From assembly GCF_009674665.1 (NCBI RefSeq), contig NZ_WKJD01000016.1, forward strand, positions 1-64,000: a stretch of DNA of 64,000 bases, written 5' to 3'. The notes under the pieces were generated by a model. That model had not been told where the DNA came from and made no database searches. It worked only from the letters and a program-made list of their open reading frames with translations. The translations under genes were made by a program, and so were the position numbers. Shown here one piece after another: positions 1 to 10,717 of the stretch (positions within the stretch are counted from its first letter, which is position 1; every line of letters starts with the position of its first letter). The stretch is from Agromyces kandeliae (GTDB lineage: Bacteria; Actinomycetota; Actinomycetes; Actinomycetales; Microbacteriaceae).

Positions 1-130
1 TCAAATAAATTGGCATTGAACATAGTGCACGCTGTTGAGTTCTCAAGGAACGGACGCACCCGAGTTACAGCCCAACGGCCTGCCCTCAAGGCAACTTCCC
101 TACTATACCACGCGCTCCTGTGGATCCGGC
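1..130 (-). promoter_or_regulatory. rRNA operon leader (16S gene off the left edge)
   Basis: Read on the minus strand, positions 55-28 carry the CTTGAGAACTCAACAGCGTGC element found in the leader ahead of 16S rRNA genes in actinobacteria, where it belongs to the antitermination/processing region. A good -10, TATAGT, lies at 102-107 (minus); I see no convincing -35. Transcription would run leftward out of the window, so the rRNA genes themselves are not visible. The element is seen; the operon beyond the edge is inferred. Confidence 0.72.
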
Positions 131-445
131 CCACTCGGCAGTGCCGCGATGGGTTCGTGATCCCGGACCCCGACCGCGAGGCCGTCGAGTCCGTTGGAGG
201 TGTGGAGTCGTCATCTTAGGCTTGAAGCAACCGAGTCGCAATAGAGCGCCTTCGAGGCTGTTTGGCTAAGACCTGACCGCTTCGCCCCTCGCTCTCGCTC
301 CGGGCCGCCGCGGCGACGAGGACAACCATACGCAGCGCCCGCCCGCGGTCGCAAATCGGCCTCGGATCCCGCGCGTGTCGCGGCATCCGCGCGCCATGGC
401 CGGGGGCCGGAACCGAGCCGAACCCCCCGATCACGCGCCGATCGC
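131..445. other. intergenic spacer without a supported gene
   Basis: This stretch lies between the rRNA leader and the convergent end of the aldo/keto reductase gene. The open frames here have no start context and look like GC-rich shadows. I see no tRNA, no strong hairpin and no repeat. It probably holds upstream rRNA promoter sequence and the 3' end of the reductase transcript. Confidence 0.5.
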
Positions 446-2006
<1,561 letters not shown>

Positions 2007-2012
2007 CCCTGA

Positions 2013-2068
2013 ATTCTACGCACATATGTGTTCGATCAATTGACATCCCCCGATCCGGGTCGTACGGT
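2013..2068. promoter_or_regulatory. divergent promoters and candidate TetR operator
   Basis: On the minus strand TAGAAT (2013-2018) serves the TetR gene. On the plus strand TTGACA (2040-2045), a 17-base spacer and TACGGT (2063-2068) serve the oxidase gene. The palindrome CACATATGTG at 2021-2030 lies in the regulator's own -35/-10 spacer and just upstream of the oxidase -35, a position from which one repressor could close both promoters. Elements are seen; the regulation is inferred. Confidence 0.66.
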
Positions 2069-2110
2069 TCTTTCGTCGCACACCTCTGTTCATTGAAAGG
2101 CAGCACCACC

Positions 2111-3466
2111 ATGACGACGATCGACACCGCCACCTCGGCCTGCACCGTGCTCTCCCCCGGAGACGACGGCTGGGACGAGGCGCGGGCCACGTTCAACCTC
2201 CTCGACGACCAGCGCCCGGAGCTCATCGCGCTTCCGCGCGACGCGGAGGAGGTCGCCCAGGCCGTCGCCGTCGCCCGGGGCGCCGGCCTCCGCGTCGCGG
2301 CGCAGGGCACGGGCCACGGCGCCTCCTCCCGCGACACGCTCGCCGGCGCGATGCTCGTGAACACGTCGCGCATGACCCACGTGGAGATCGACGCCGTCGC
2401 ACGACGGGTCCGCGTCGGCGCCGCGGCGAAGTGGGAGCACGTCGCGCCGATGCTCTCCGAGCGCGGGCTCGCGGGGCTCCACGGCTCCTCGCTCGACGTC
2501 GGCATCGCGGGGTACTCGATGGGCGGTGGAATCGGATGGCTCACCCGGCGCCACGGCCTGCAGGCCAATGCGGTCCGCGCGATCGAGCTCGTGACGGCCG
2601 AGGGCGAACACGTCCGCGCGGACGCCGAGCACCACGCCGACCTGTTCTGGGCGCTGCGCGGAGGCGGCGGCAACTTCGGCGTCGTCACCGCCATCGAGTT
2701 CGACGTCGTGGCGGTGCCCGAGCTCACCGCCGGATCGTTCTTCTACCCGGTCGACCGTGCTGCGGAGGTCCTGCGGGCCTGGACGCGGCTGCTCCCCTCG
2801 TTCCCCGAGGAGCTCACGACGTGGGTGAGCATCATCCACTTCCCGCCGACGCCGGACGTGCCCGACGTCGTGCGCGGGCAGTCCCTCGCGATCGTCATGG
2901 CCGCCCACCTCGGCCGCGAGGCCGAGGCACGACGCCTGCTGCGCCCGCTCGAGGACCTCGCCCCCGTGATGGACACGCTCGGCCCGCAGGATCCCATCGC
3001 GCTCGGGACGCTCGCGATGGACCCGGAGTCCCCGCTCCCCTACCGGTCGACGACCGCGCTCGTCGACGGTCTCCCGGACTCCGCCGTCGAGTCGATGGCC
3101 GAGCTCGCAGGTGCCGGCGGTGCGCTCGCGATGCTCCAGATCCGCCACATCGGCGGGGCATTCGGCCGGCGTCCCGCCGGCGCGGGCGCACGGGCGACCC
3201 TGCCCGGCGAGATCCTCGTGTTCGGGCTGGGCGTGCCGATGGACGCCGAGTCCGGCGCCGCCGTCGCCCGCGGGCTCGACGGACTCGACGCCGTGCTCGC
3301 ACCCCTCGCCGTGGGCGAGTACCCCAACTTCGTCGAGCACCCGGTCGACGCGAGCCGCTTCTTCGACGATGCGACGTGGGCCCGGCTCCGCGACGTCAAG
3401 GCGACGTGGGACCCCGCCGACCTCGTCCGCGGCAACCACCACGTCCCGGCGGCCTCCGCCGCCTGA
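2111..3466 (+). CDS. FAD-binding oxidoreductase (FAD_binding_4, BBE-like), 451 aa
   Basis: Flavoprotein oxidase of the vanillyl-alcohol/berberine-bridge superfamily. The PP-loop FAD domain covers about residues 35-205 and includes GTGHGAS, whose histidine is the usual covalent FAD anchor, and the glycine-rich block ending GGGNFGVV. The C-terminus ends in a BBE-like NHHVPA segment. The second anchoring cysteine of bicovalent family members appears to be serine (GLHGSS), so attachment is probably through one residue. The ATG at 2111 follows GAAAGG at 2095-2100. It diverges from a TetR regulator that likely controls it. Family members oxidise alcohols, sugars or alkaloids; the substrate is unknown. 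Confidence 0.88.
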   Translation: MTTIDTATSACTVLSPGDDGWDEARATFNLLDDQRPELIALPRDAEEVAQAVAVARGAGLRVAAQGTGHGASSRDTLAGAMLVNTSRMTHVEIDAVARRVRVGAAAKWEHVAPMLSERGLAGLHGSSLDVGIAGYSMGGGIGWLTRRHGLQANAVRAIELVTAEGEHVRADAEHHADLFWALRGGGGNFGVVTAIEFDVVAVPELTAGSFFYPVDRAAEVLRAWTRLLPSFPEELTTWVSIIHFPPTPDVPDVVRGQSLAIVMAAHLGREAEARRLLRPLEDLAPVMDTLGPQDPIALGTLAMDPESPLPYRSTTALVDGLPDSAVESMAELAGAGGALAMLQIRHIGGAFGRRPAGAGARATLPGEILVFGLGVPMDAESGAAVARGLDGLDAVLAPLAVGEYPNFVEHPVDASRFFDDATWARLRDVKATWDPADLVRGNHHVPAASAA

Positions 3467-3553
3467 GCGCCGAGGGCAGTGCCCGGCGGGCGGCCCCGCG
3501 GCTCCCGACCGGGCATCCTCGTGCGCGGTGACGCGAGCGTAGGATTGAGGGCT

Positions 3554-6500
3554 ATGCCTGCGCCCGTCCCCGCCACGATCACGTACCCGGCCGACCTGCC
3601 GGTCAGCGGTCGACGCGATGACATCGCCCGTGCCATCCGCGACCACCAGGTCGTCATCGTCGCGGGCGCGACCGGCTCGGGCAAGACCACGCAGCTGCCG
3701 AAGATCTGCCTCGAGCTGGGTCGGGAGTCGATCGCGCACACCCAGCCGCGCCGGATCGCGGCGCGGACGATCGCGGAGCGCGTCTCCGAGGAGCTCGGCG
3801 TCGAGCTCGGCGACCTCGTCGGCTACCAGGTCCGCTTCACCGACCGCGCCGGCGAGGCCACGCGCATCAAGGTGATGACCGACGGCATCCTGCTGAACGA
3901 GATCCATCGCGACCGCGACCTGCGTCGCTACGACACGATCATCATCGACGAGGCGCACGAGCGCAGCCTCAACATCGACTTCCTGCTGGGCTACCTCAAG
4001 CGGCTCCTCCCGCGTCGGCCCGATCTCCGCGTGGTCATCACGAGCGCGACGATCGACCCCGAGAGCTTCGCCGCGCACTTCGCGGATGCCGCGGGCACGC
4101 CGGCCCCGATCATCGAGGTCTCCGGCCGCACCTACCCGGTCGAGGTCAGGTACCGGCCGCTCGTCGCCGAGTCAGCCGGGTCCGGCACGGTCGAGGGCGA
4201 CGACGACGAGGGAGCGGCCGCGGAGGACCGCGACATCCAGCGCGGCATCCTCGACGCGCTCGACGAGCTCGGCCGCGAGGCACCGGGCGACGTGCTCGTC
4301 TTCCTCTCCGGCGAGAGCGAGATCCGCGACGCCGAGGCGGCCGTGCGCGCGCACGCCCAGCGCCGCGGCGCGGCCGACGTGACCGAGGTGCTCCCGCTCT
4401 ACGGCCGGCTGTCGTCGGCCGACCAGCACCGCGTGTTCGAGCCGTCGAAGGTCGCGGGGCTCCGGCGACGCGTCGTCCTCGCCACCAACGTCGCCGAGAC
4501 GAGCCTCACCGTGCCCGGCATCCGGTACGTCGTCGACGCCGGCACGGCACGCATCAGCCGGTACTCGGCACGCTCGAAGGTGCAGCGGCTGCCGATCGAG
4601 CCGATCTCGCAGGCGTCGGCGAACCAGCGCTCCGGGCGGTCGGGCCGGACGAGCGACGGCATCGCCATCCGCCTCTACTCGGAGGACGACTTCGAGAAGC
4701 GACCCGAGTTCACCGATCCCGAGATCCTCCGCACCAACCTCGCTGCGGTCATCCTGCAGATGGCCTCGCTCGGGCTCGGGGCGGTCGAGGACTTCCCGTT
4801 CCTGACGCCGCCCGACGCCCGTGGCATCCGCGACGGCGTCGACCTGCTCGGCGAGCTCGGTGCGATCGACGAGGCGGATGCCGCGGGCGGCCCGCGGCTC
4901 ACGCGCATCGGCCGCCAGCTGGCCCGCCTGCCGATCGAGCCGAGGTTCGCGCGCATGGTGCTCGAGTCGAAGTCCCAGGGCGTGAGCCGCGAGGTGCTCG
5001 CGATCGTCGCGGGCCTCACGATCCAGGATCCGCGCGAGCGCCCGCTCGAACGTCGCGAGCAGGCCGACGAGATGCACCGGCGCTTCGTCGACCCGACGAG
5101 CGACTTCCTCTCGCTGCTCAACCTCTGGAACCACCTCGAGGAGCAGCAGCGCGAGCTCTCCGGCAGCGCGTTCCGTCGGATGTGCCGCACCGAGTTCCTC
5201 AACTACCTGCGCGTGCGCGAGTGGCAGGACCTCTACCGCCAGCTCGTGCGGCTCGCGAAGCCGCTGGGCCTCCACGTGGCGAGCGCGGCGGGCGCGCCGA
5301 ACCCCGACGGCATCCATCGCTCCCTGCTGGCCGGGCTGCTCTCGCAGATCGGCATCCGCGACGACGGTCGCACCTCGAGCGGCCGCGGCGGTGCGGGGAC
5401 CCAGCGCGAGGCCGAGCGGCGCGGGCGCCGGCAGCAGGCGGAGTTCGCGGGGGCGCGCAACGCGCGGTTCGTGGTCTTCCCGGGCTCCGCCCTGGCGAAG
5501 AAGCCGCCGGCCGCGATCATGGCGGCCGAGCTCGTCGAGACGAGCCGCCTGTTCGCGCGGACCGCCGCGGCGATCGACCCGGCCTGGGCCGAGCAGCTCG
5601 CCGGCCCGCTCGCGAAGCGCTCGTACTCGTCGCCGCGCTGGGAGCGCCGGCAGGGCTCCGCGGTCGCCGATGAGAAGGTGCTGCTGTTCGGCGTGCCGAT
5701 CATCCCGAAGCGGCGCATCCAGCTCGCCCGGGTCGATGCCGCGCTCGCGCGCGAGCTCTTCGTCCGGCACGCGCTCGTCGAGGAGGACTGGGACTGGAAT
5801 CGGCTCGACAAGCGCCTCTTCGCGTTCGTCCGTCGCAACCGCGAGCTGCGGCGCGAGCTCGGCGAGCTCGAGGAGCGCACCCGTCGCCGCGACGTGCTCG
5901 CGGGCGACGAGGCCGTCGTCGCCTTCTACGAGCAGCGACTGCCGGCGGATGCCACGGACGCGCGCGCGTTCGAGCGCTGGTGGCGCGGGGAGCACCGCAC
6001 GCACCCCGACCTGCTCACGATGACCAGGGCCGACCTCCTCGGCGACGACGAGGTCACGACCGACGGCGGACTTCCCGACCGGTGGCGGCAGGGCGACCAG
6101 ACGCTGACGCTCCGCTACCGGTTCGAGCCGGGCGCCGATGACGACGGCGTGACCGTGCAGGTGCCGCTCGTCCTGCTGCCGCGCCTCGAGCCGACCGGGT
6201 TCGACTGGCAGGTTCCCGGCTTCCGCGACGAGCTCATCACCGCCATGTTGCGGACGCTGCCGAAGGTGCTGCGCCGCCAGGTGGTGCCGGCCGCCGAGTG
6301 GGCGGCGAAGATCGCCGCCGAGCTGCCGGAGGGGCCGGAGTCGGGCGAAGCGCGCGCGCCGTTCGCCGAGACCGTGGCCGACGTGATCAAGCGGCTCACG
6401 TACGCCCCCGTGACGGCGGAGGACTTCGACGTCGACCGCGTGCCCGCGCACCTGCGCGTGACGTTCCGCGCGGTCGACGAGCGCGGTCGCACGGCGGGCG

Positions 6501-7582
6501 ACGACAAGGACCTGGTCGCGCTCCAGGCCCGGCTCGCCGAGCGGGCGGGGCGCGCGGTCGCCTCGACGTTCTCGGGTCAGGCCCCGGGTCGGCCCGGGCG
6601 AGGCGAGGCGGATGCCACGGCGCCGGCACGCGCTGACACGGCCGCCGGCCGTGGCGACCGCGGCCCGTCCCGGCGCGGCGGTCGCGGGGCCGCCGACGCA
6701 TCCGCGCCCACCTTCGCCGAGAGCTCGGGGCTCACGACCTGGGACTGGGACGAGCTCCCGGGCCATGTCGACACCCGGCAGGCCGGCAACGTGGTGCGTG
6801 CGTATCCGGCGCTCGTCGACGAGGGCGCCTCCGTCGCGCTCCGGCTGGTCGCGACGGACGAGGAACGCGACCGGGCGTCGCGGCGCGGCATCCGTCGACT
6901 CCTGGTCCTCGCGACGCCGACGCCCGTGGCGTACGTCCAGGAGCACCTGTCGAACCAGGAGAAGCTCGCGCTGGCCTCGAGCGCGTACGCCGGGCCGCGG
7001 GCGCTCCTCGACGACTGCTTGGCCGCGGTCGTCGACGCCGAGCTGCAGGCGCGCCATGCGGACGGCCTCGTGCGCACGCGCGCCGAGTTCGAGGCGGTGC
7101 GCGACGCCGTCTCGGCGAGCGTCGTGGACCGGATGTTCGAGACCGTCGGACTCGTCTCGCGGATCCTCGTCGCGGCGCGCGAGGCCGACCGCGCGATCGC
7201 GAAGGCCTCGAGCCTGCAGCTCATGTCGGCGCTCGCCGACGCCCGCTCGCAGCTCGAGTCACTCGTGCCGGCGGGCTTCGTCTCGGCCACCGGCCTCGAG
7301 CGGCTGCGCCACCTGCCCCGCTACCTCGAGGCGATCACGGTCCGCGTCCGCCGCATGCAGGAGAACCCGGGGCGCGATCGTCAGCTCATGACCGAGTTCG
7401 ACCAGGCTCGGACGGCCTACGCGAAGGCGGGCGGCGCGTTCCCGATCGACCCGGCGGTCGACGCCCGGCTGGTGCGGGTGAGGTGGATGCTCGAGGAACT
7501 CCGCGTGGGGCTGTTCGCGCAGGAGCTCCGGACCGCCGAGACCGTGTCGGTCAAGCGCATCGTCAAGGCGCTCACCGAGTGA
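3554..7582 (+). CDS. hrpA: ATP-dependent RNA helicase HrpA, 1342 aa
   Basis: DEAH-box (SF2) RNA helicase. Walker A GATGSGKTT is at 38-46, DEAH at 132-135, the SAT motif follows, and motif VI QRSGRSGR is at about 358-365. Helicase-associated and OB-fold regions come next, and the C-terminal half is the long HrpA-specific DUF3418 region. Length matches the family (about 1300). The ATG at 3554 is preceded by TAGGAT (3540-3545) with 8 intervening bases, so it is probably leaderless. There is an Ala/Arg/Gly-rich insertion at about 1010-1060. Family members resolve RNA secondary structure, including stalled ribosomes. The 3' end overlaps the convergent SRPBCC gene by 11 bases. Confidence 0.95.
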   Translation: MPAPVPATITYPADLPVSGRRDDIARAIRDHQVVIVAGATGSGKTTQLPKICLELGRESIAHTQPRRIAARTIAERVSEELGVELGDLVGYQVRFTDRAGEATRIKVMTDGILLNEIHRDRDLRRYDTIIIDEAHERSLNIDFLLGYLKRLLPRRPDLRVVITSATIDPESFAAHFADAAGTPAPIIEVSGRTYPVEVRYRPLVAESAGSGTVEGDDDEGAAAEDRDIQRGILDALDELGREAPGDVLVFLSGESEIRDAEAAVRAHAQRRGAADVTEVLPLYGRLSSADQHRVFEPSKVAGLRRRVVLATNVAETSLTVPGIRYVVDAGTARISRYSARSKVQRLPIEPISQASANQRSGRSGRTSDGIAIRLYSEDDFEKRPEFTDPEILRTNLAAVILQMASLGLGAVEDFPFLTPPDARGIRDGVDLLGELGAIDEADAAGGPRLTRIGRQLARLPIEPRFARMVLESKSQGVSREVLAIVAGLTIQDPRERPLERREQADEMHRRFVDPTSDFLSLLNLWNHLEEQQRELSGSAFRRMCRTEFLNYLRVREWQDLYRQLVRLAKPLGLHVASAAGAPNPDGIHRSLLAGLLSQIGIRDDGRTSSGRGGAGTQREAERRGRRQQAEFAGARNARFVVFPGSALAKKPPAAIMAAELVETSRLFARTAAAIDPAWAEQLAGPLAKRSYSSPRWERRQGSAVADEKVLLFGVPIIPKRRIQLARVDAALARELFVRHALVEEDWDWNRLDKRLFAFVRRNRELRRELGELEERTRRRDVLAGDEAVVAFYEQRLPADATDARAFERWWRGEHRTHPDLLTMTRADLLGDDEVTTDGGLPDRWRQGDQTLTLRYRFEPGADDDGVTVQVPLVLLPRLEPTGFDWQVPGFRDELITAMLRTLPKVLRRQVVPAAEWAAKIAAELPEGPESGEARAPFAETVADVIKRLTYAPVTAEDFDVDRVPAHLRVTFRAVDERGRTAGDDKDLVALQARLAERAGRAVASTFSGQAPGRPGRGEADATAPARADTAAGRGDRGPSRRGGRGAADASAPTFAESSGLTTWDWDELPGHVDTRQAGNVVRAYPALVDEGASVALRLVATDEERDRASRRGIRRLLVLATPTPVAYVQEHLSNQEKLALASSAYAGPRALLDDCLAAVVDAELQARHADGLVRTRAEFEAVRDAVSASVVDRMFETVGLVSRILVAAREADRAIAKASSLQLMSALADARSQLESLVPAGFVSATGLERLRHLPRYLEAITVRVRRMQENPGRDRQLMTEFDQARTAYAKAGGAFPIDPAVDARLVRVRWMLEELRVGLFAQELRTAETVSVKRIVKALTE

Positions 7583-8075
7583 GCGCGGCGAGCCGCGCCG
7601 CGTAGCCCGGCTCGAGCTCCTCGAAGCGCGCGTCCCATCGCGCCCGATCCTTCGGCGCCGCCGGGTCGGCGAGATGCCACGCGAGGCTCTCGAGGTAGGT
7701 GTGCCAGCCCGGGCCGTAGTCGGGCCGGGTGACGTGCTCGTGCTGCAGGCGCAGCCGCGTGCGGTCGCCCTCGGGTTCGAGGCGCACGGTGAGGAGCGTC
7801 GGCGCTTCGCCGACCACGGTCCAGGTCGTCGCGAACCCGTTCGGCCGCTCGCAGGCGACGACCTCGCCGTCGCAGTAGACGTCGCCGTCGCGGGTGAGCG
7901 CCTGCCAGTGCCCGCCGAGCCGGAAGTCGCCCCGGTAGTCCGCCATCCATCGGGCGAGCCGCTCGGGGGTGGTGATCGCCTCCCACAGGTCGTCGGGGTC
8001 GGTGTCGTACACGTCGTCGAAGTCGAGCCGGAAGCCCGGCTCGTCGGCGAGGATCTCTCCGGTCACGGCCATCAT
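7572..8075 (-). CDS. SRPBCC / AHSA1-domain protein, 167 aa
   Basis: Member of the START/SRPBCC hydrophobic-pocket superfamily in the AHSA1 (activator of Hsp90 ATPase homologue) group, shown by the opening VYDTDPDDLWEAIT block, the ARWMADY segment and the C-terminal WHTYLESLAWHL helix. It overlaps the upstream ArsR gene by ATGA, so the two are translationally coupled; ArsR plus AHSA1 pairs are common in actinobacteria. A second in-frame ATG directly follows the first. The ligand is unknown. It ends 11 bases inside the convergent hrpA. Confidence 0.86.
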   Translation of the reverse strand: MMAVTGEILADEPGFRLDFDDVYDTDPDDLWEAITTPERLARWMADYRGDFRLGGHWQALTRDGDVYCDGEVVACERPNGFATTWTVVGEAPTLLTVRLEPEGDRTRLRLQHEHVTRPDYGPGWHTYLESLAWHLADPAAPKDRARWDARFEELEPGYAARLAALTR

Positions 8076-8407
8076 GCATCCCTCCGTCGGGCGCGCGCTC
8101 CGCGCGCGATCTCGGTGTGCAGCGCGTCGAGTCGTTGCGGCCAGAGCCGGCGGTAGTGCTCGAGCTGCGCGTCGGCCTCGTCGAGCCCGGCGCGGTCGAG
8201 CGCGTAGATGCGACGGGCGCCGTCGGCGCGCACGGTCGCGAACCCGTGTTCGCGGAGGATGCGCAGGTGCCTCGAGACCGCCGGCTGCGTGATGCCGAAC
8301 TCGGCCGCGACGACGTCGACCACGGAGCCCGCCGGCCGCTCGCCGTCGGCCAGGAGGTCGAGGATGCGGCGGCGGACGGGGTCGCCCAGGACGTCGAACG
8401 CGTGCAC
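8072..8407 (-). CDS. ArsR-family winged-helix regulator, 111 aa
   Basis: Small winged-helix repressor. The N-terminal block DVLGDPVRRRILDLL and recognition helix ITQPAVSRHLRIL are typical. No metal-binding cysteine pair is visible, so this belongs to the non-metal ArsR group that travels with AHSA1 proteins. It starts with GTG at 8407. TAATAT (8414-8419, minus) ends six bases before the GTG and there is no Shine-Dalgarno, so translation is most likely leaderless. It probably autoregulates through the AT-rich patch directly upstream. Confidence 0.88.
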   Translation of the reverse strand: MHAFDVLGDPVRRRILDLLADGERPAGSVVDVVAAEFGITQPAVSRHLRILREHGFATVRADGARRIYALDRAGLDEADAQLEHYRRLWPQRLDALHTEIARGARARRRDA

Positions 8408-8410
8408 GCC

Positions 8411-8443
8411 GCAATATTATCATTCTGATGTTATATATGGAAG
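8411..8443 (-). promoter_or_regulatory. AT-rich promoter/operator of the ArsR-AHSA1 operon
   Basis: A 33-base AT-rich island in an otherwise about 70% GC region. It contains the -10 TAATAT (8414-8419, minus) and an imperfect inverted repeat with arms ATATTATCA and TGTTATAT. Size and position suit an ArsR dimer site over the core promoter. Binding is inferred. Confidence 0.5.
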
Positions 8444-8502
8444 AACTGATGCGATGGCGATGCACGGGCGGGCGGCATCCGCGTCGATAGGATCGAGCCA
8501 CC

Positions 8503-9711
8503 GTGGCCGGCTACACAGATCTCCTCAAGACCAGGGGCGTCGCGCGCATCATCGCCGCCCAGCTCACCGCACGGTTCCCGTCCGGCATGCTCTCGCTCGC
8601 GTTCCTGCTGCACGTCGAACAGCAGACCGGGTCGTACGGCGCCGCGGGCCTCGTGCTCGCGGCGACCTCGATCGGGCAGGCGATCGCGGGCCCGATGACC
8701 AGCCGGCTGATGGGCCGATTCGGCATGCGACCCGTGCTCATCACGACCCTCGTCGTGTGCGTGGCCTCCGTCGTCGCGATCGGCGTGCTCCCGCTCACCG
8801 TCCCCCTGTACATGGCGATCGGGTTCGTGTGCGGCCTCGCGACGCCGCCCGTGCAGCCGGCCGTCCGCACCATCTACCCGAAGATGGTGAACTCCCGACA
8901 GCTCACCCCGCTGTTCTCCCTCGACGCGTCCGCGCAGGAGATCATCTGGGTCGTCGGACCGGTCGTGACGACGTTCGTCTCGACGCAGGTCGGCACCGTC
9001 TGGGGCATCCTGCTCGCCGCTGCGCTCATGGTGGTCGGCGGCACCTGGTTCATCTCCTCCCCCGAGCTCGGCCGCGTCCGCATCCCGCGCTCGAAGCGCG
9101 CCTTCGGCAAGGTGCTCGCCCGCCCCCCGGTCATGCTCGCGACGATCGTCGGCTTCCTCCTCATCGGCGCGTGCGCCGCGATCGAGGCCGGGGTGGTCGC
9201 GGCGTTCGGCCACGATGGCGCCGAGGCGGGCATCGTGCTGGCGATCTTCTCGATCGGCAGCCTCGCCGGCGGCCTCGGACTCGGCCACGTGCCCATCGGC
9301 CCGTGGTCCACGGCCCGTCGCATGTTCATCGTGTTCGCCGGGACCGCGCTCGCCGCGTTCTCGATGGACTTCTGGTGGCTCTCGATCACGCTCTTCATCG
9401 CGGGCATCGGCATCGCGCCGGCCCTCGCCGTGCTGTTCGCGATCGTCTCGGCGAGCGTGAAGTTCTCCGACACCGCCGAGGCCTACGGATGGGTCGGCAC
9501 CGGCCAGCTCATCGGCGCCGCGCTCGGCTCCGCGCTCGCCGGCTTCCTCATCGACGGCTTCGACGCGGTGGGCGCGTTCTGGGCCGCGACGGTGCTGGCC
9601 CTCCTCGGCTTCCTCGTCCCGGCGCTCGCGCGACGCTGGCATCCCGACCTCCGTGGGCGCGACGCCAGCCCGATCCCCGACACCGAACCGGTCACGATCA
9701 CCCCGAGTTGA
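8503..9711 (+). CDS. MFS transporter, 402 aa
   Basis: Major facilitator with about 12 hydrophobic segments. The motif A-like loop GRFGMRPVLI lies between membrane segments 2 and 3, and the central loop falls near residue 200. It starts with GTG at 8503, with TAGGAT at 8488-8493 nine bases upstream and no Shine-Dalgarno, consistent with a leaderless message. The reductase at 9752 follows after 40 bases on the same strand, so the two may form an operon. Most similar in style to small drug/sugar-efflux MFS proteins; the substrate is unknown. Confidence 0.85.
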   Translation: MAGYTDLLKTRGVARIIAAQLTARFPSGMLSLAFLLHVEQQTGSYGAAGLVLAATSIGQAIAGPMTSRLMGRFGMRPVLITTLVVCVASVVAIGVLPLTVPLYMAIGFVCGLATPPVQPAVRTIYPKMVNSRQLTPLFSLDASAQEIIWVVGPVVTTFVSTQVGTVWGILLAAALMVVGGTWFISSPELGRVRIPRSKRAFGKVLARPPVMLATIVGFLLIGACAAIEAGVVAAFGHDGAEAGIVLAIFSIGSLAGGLGLGHVPIGPWSTARRMFIVFAGTALAAFSMDFWWLSITLFIAGIGIAPALAVLFAIVSASVKFSDTAEAYGWVGTGQLIGAALGSALAGFLIDGFDAVGAFWAATVLALLGFLVPALARRWHPDLRGRDASPIPDTEPVTITPS

Positions 9712-9751
9712 GCGGCTCGCCGCCGACCGGACCCGAACGAAAGGCGCACGG

Positions 9752-10582
9752 ATGACGCATCCGCCCCTCGCACCCCTGGTCCCCCTCGCCGACGGGCGCG
9801 CGATCCCGCAGGTCGGCTACGGCATGTACAAGGTGCCGGCGGCGGATGCCACGCGGCTCGCGCTGACCGCGATCGAACTCGGGTACCGCCACCTCGACAC
9901 GGCCGCCCTGTACGGCAACGAGGCCGAGGCCGGCGCCGCGGTGCGCGAGAGCGGCCTGCCGCGCGCGGACCTCTTCGTCACGAGCAAGGTCTGGAACGAC
10001 GACCACGGGTACGACGAGACGCTCCGCGCGTTCGACGCCGCGATGGCCCGATTCGGGATCGACCGCCTCGACCTGTTCCTCATCCACTGGCCGGTGCCGT
10101 CGCGTGGCCGCTACGTCGACACGTGGCGTGCGCTCGTGCGGCTGCGCGACGACGGCCGGGTGAGCTCGATCGGCGTCTCGAACTTCCACGCGCACCACCT
10201 CGACCGGATCATCGACGAGACCGGCGTCGCACCCGTCGTGAACCAGGTCGAGCTGCATCCGTGGCTCCCGCAGCGCGAGCTCCGGGCGTTCCACGAGCGG
10301 GTCGGAATCCGCACCGAGGCATGGTCGCCCCTCGCACGCGGGCGCCTGCTCGGCGATCGCGTGCTGGAGCCGATCGCCGCGAAGCACGGGCGGTCGGTCG
10401 CGCAGGTCGTGCTCGCCTGGCACGTCGCGCAGGGCACGATCGTGATCCCCAAGGCGTCGAGCCCCGAGCGCATCGCCGAGAACCTCGACGTCTTCTCGTT
10501 CCGGCTCGACGAGGACGACGTCGCGGCCATCGCGACGCTCGAATCCGGCGAGCGCACGGGCCGCGATCCCGATTCCGACTGA
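9752..10582 (+). CDS. aldo/keto reductase, 276 aa
   Basis: Second AKR5-like NADPH-dependent reductase in the window, paralogous to 446-1282. The tetrad is D49, Y54, K79 and H112, with the same DTAALYGNE, TSKVWNDD and LIHWPVP blocks. The ATG at 9752 has GAAAGG at 9739-9744, seven bases upstream, so unlike many neighbours it uses a Shine-Dalgarno, as expected for a downstream operon gene behind the MFS transporter. The substrate is unknown. Confidence 0.9.
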   Translation: MTHPPLAPLVPLADGRAIPQVGYGMYKVPAADATRLALTAIELGYRHLDTAALYGNEAEAGAAVRESGLPRADLFVTSKVWNDDHGYDETLRAFDAAMARFGIDRLDLFLIHWPVPSRGRYVDTWRALVRLRDDGRVSSIGVSNFHAHHLDRIIDETGVAPVVNQVELHPWLPQRELRAFHERVGIRTEAWSPLARGRLLGDRVLEPIAAKHGRSVAQVVLAWHVAQGTIVIPKASSPERIAENLDVFSFRLDEDDVAAIATLESGERTGRDPDSD

Positions 10583-10717
10583 CGCGCAGTCGCGCAGGGA
10601 GCGACGTCGGGCCGGGCCCACGGGCCCGGCGGCTCACAGGCGGCCGCAACCCGATCGTGACCCGACTTGCAGCCGGCGTCCAGACATCGGCTCCCGCCTC
10701 GGCGTTACGGTGACCGC

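Noticed and set aside
10-219. 69-aa open frame at the left edge
   Set aside because: It overlaps the conserved rRNA leader element on the opposite strand, has no ribosome-binding site and encodes nothing recognisable.
4172-7057. 961-aa open frame on the minus strand
   Set aside because: It is the antisense shadow of hrpA caused by high GC; Arg/Gly/Leu-rich with no domain.
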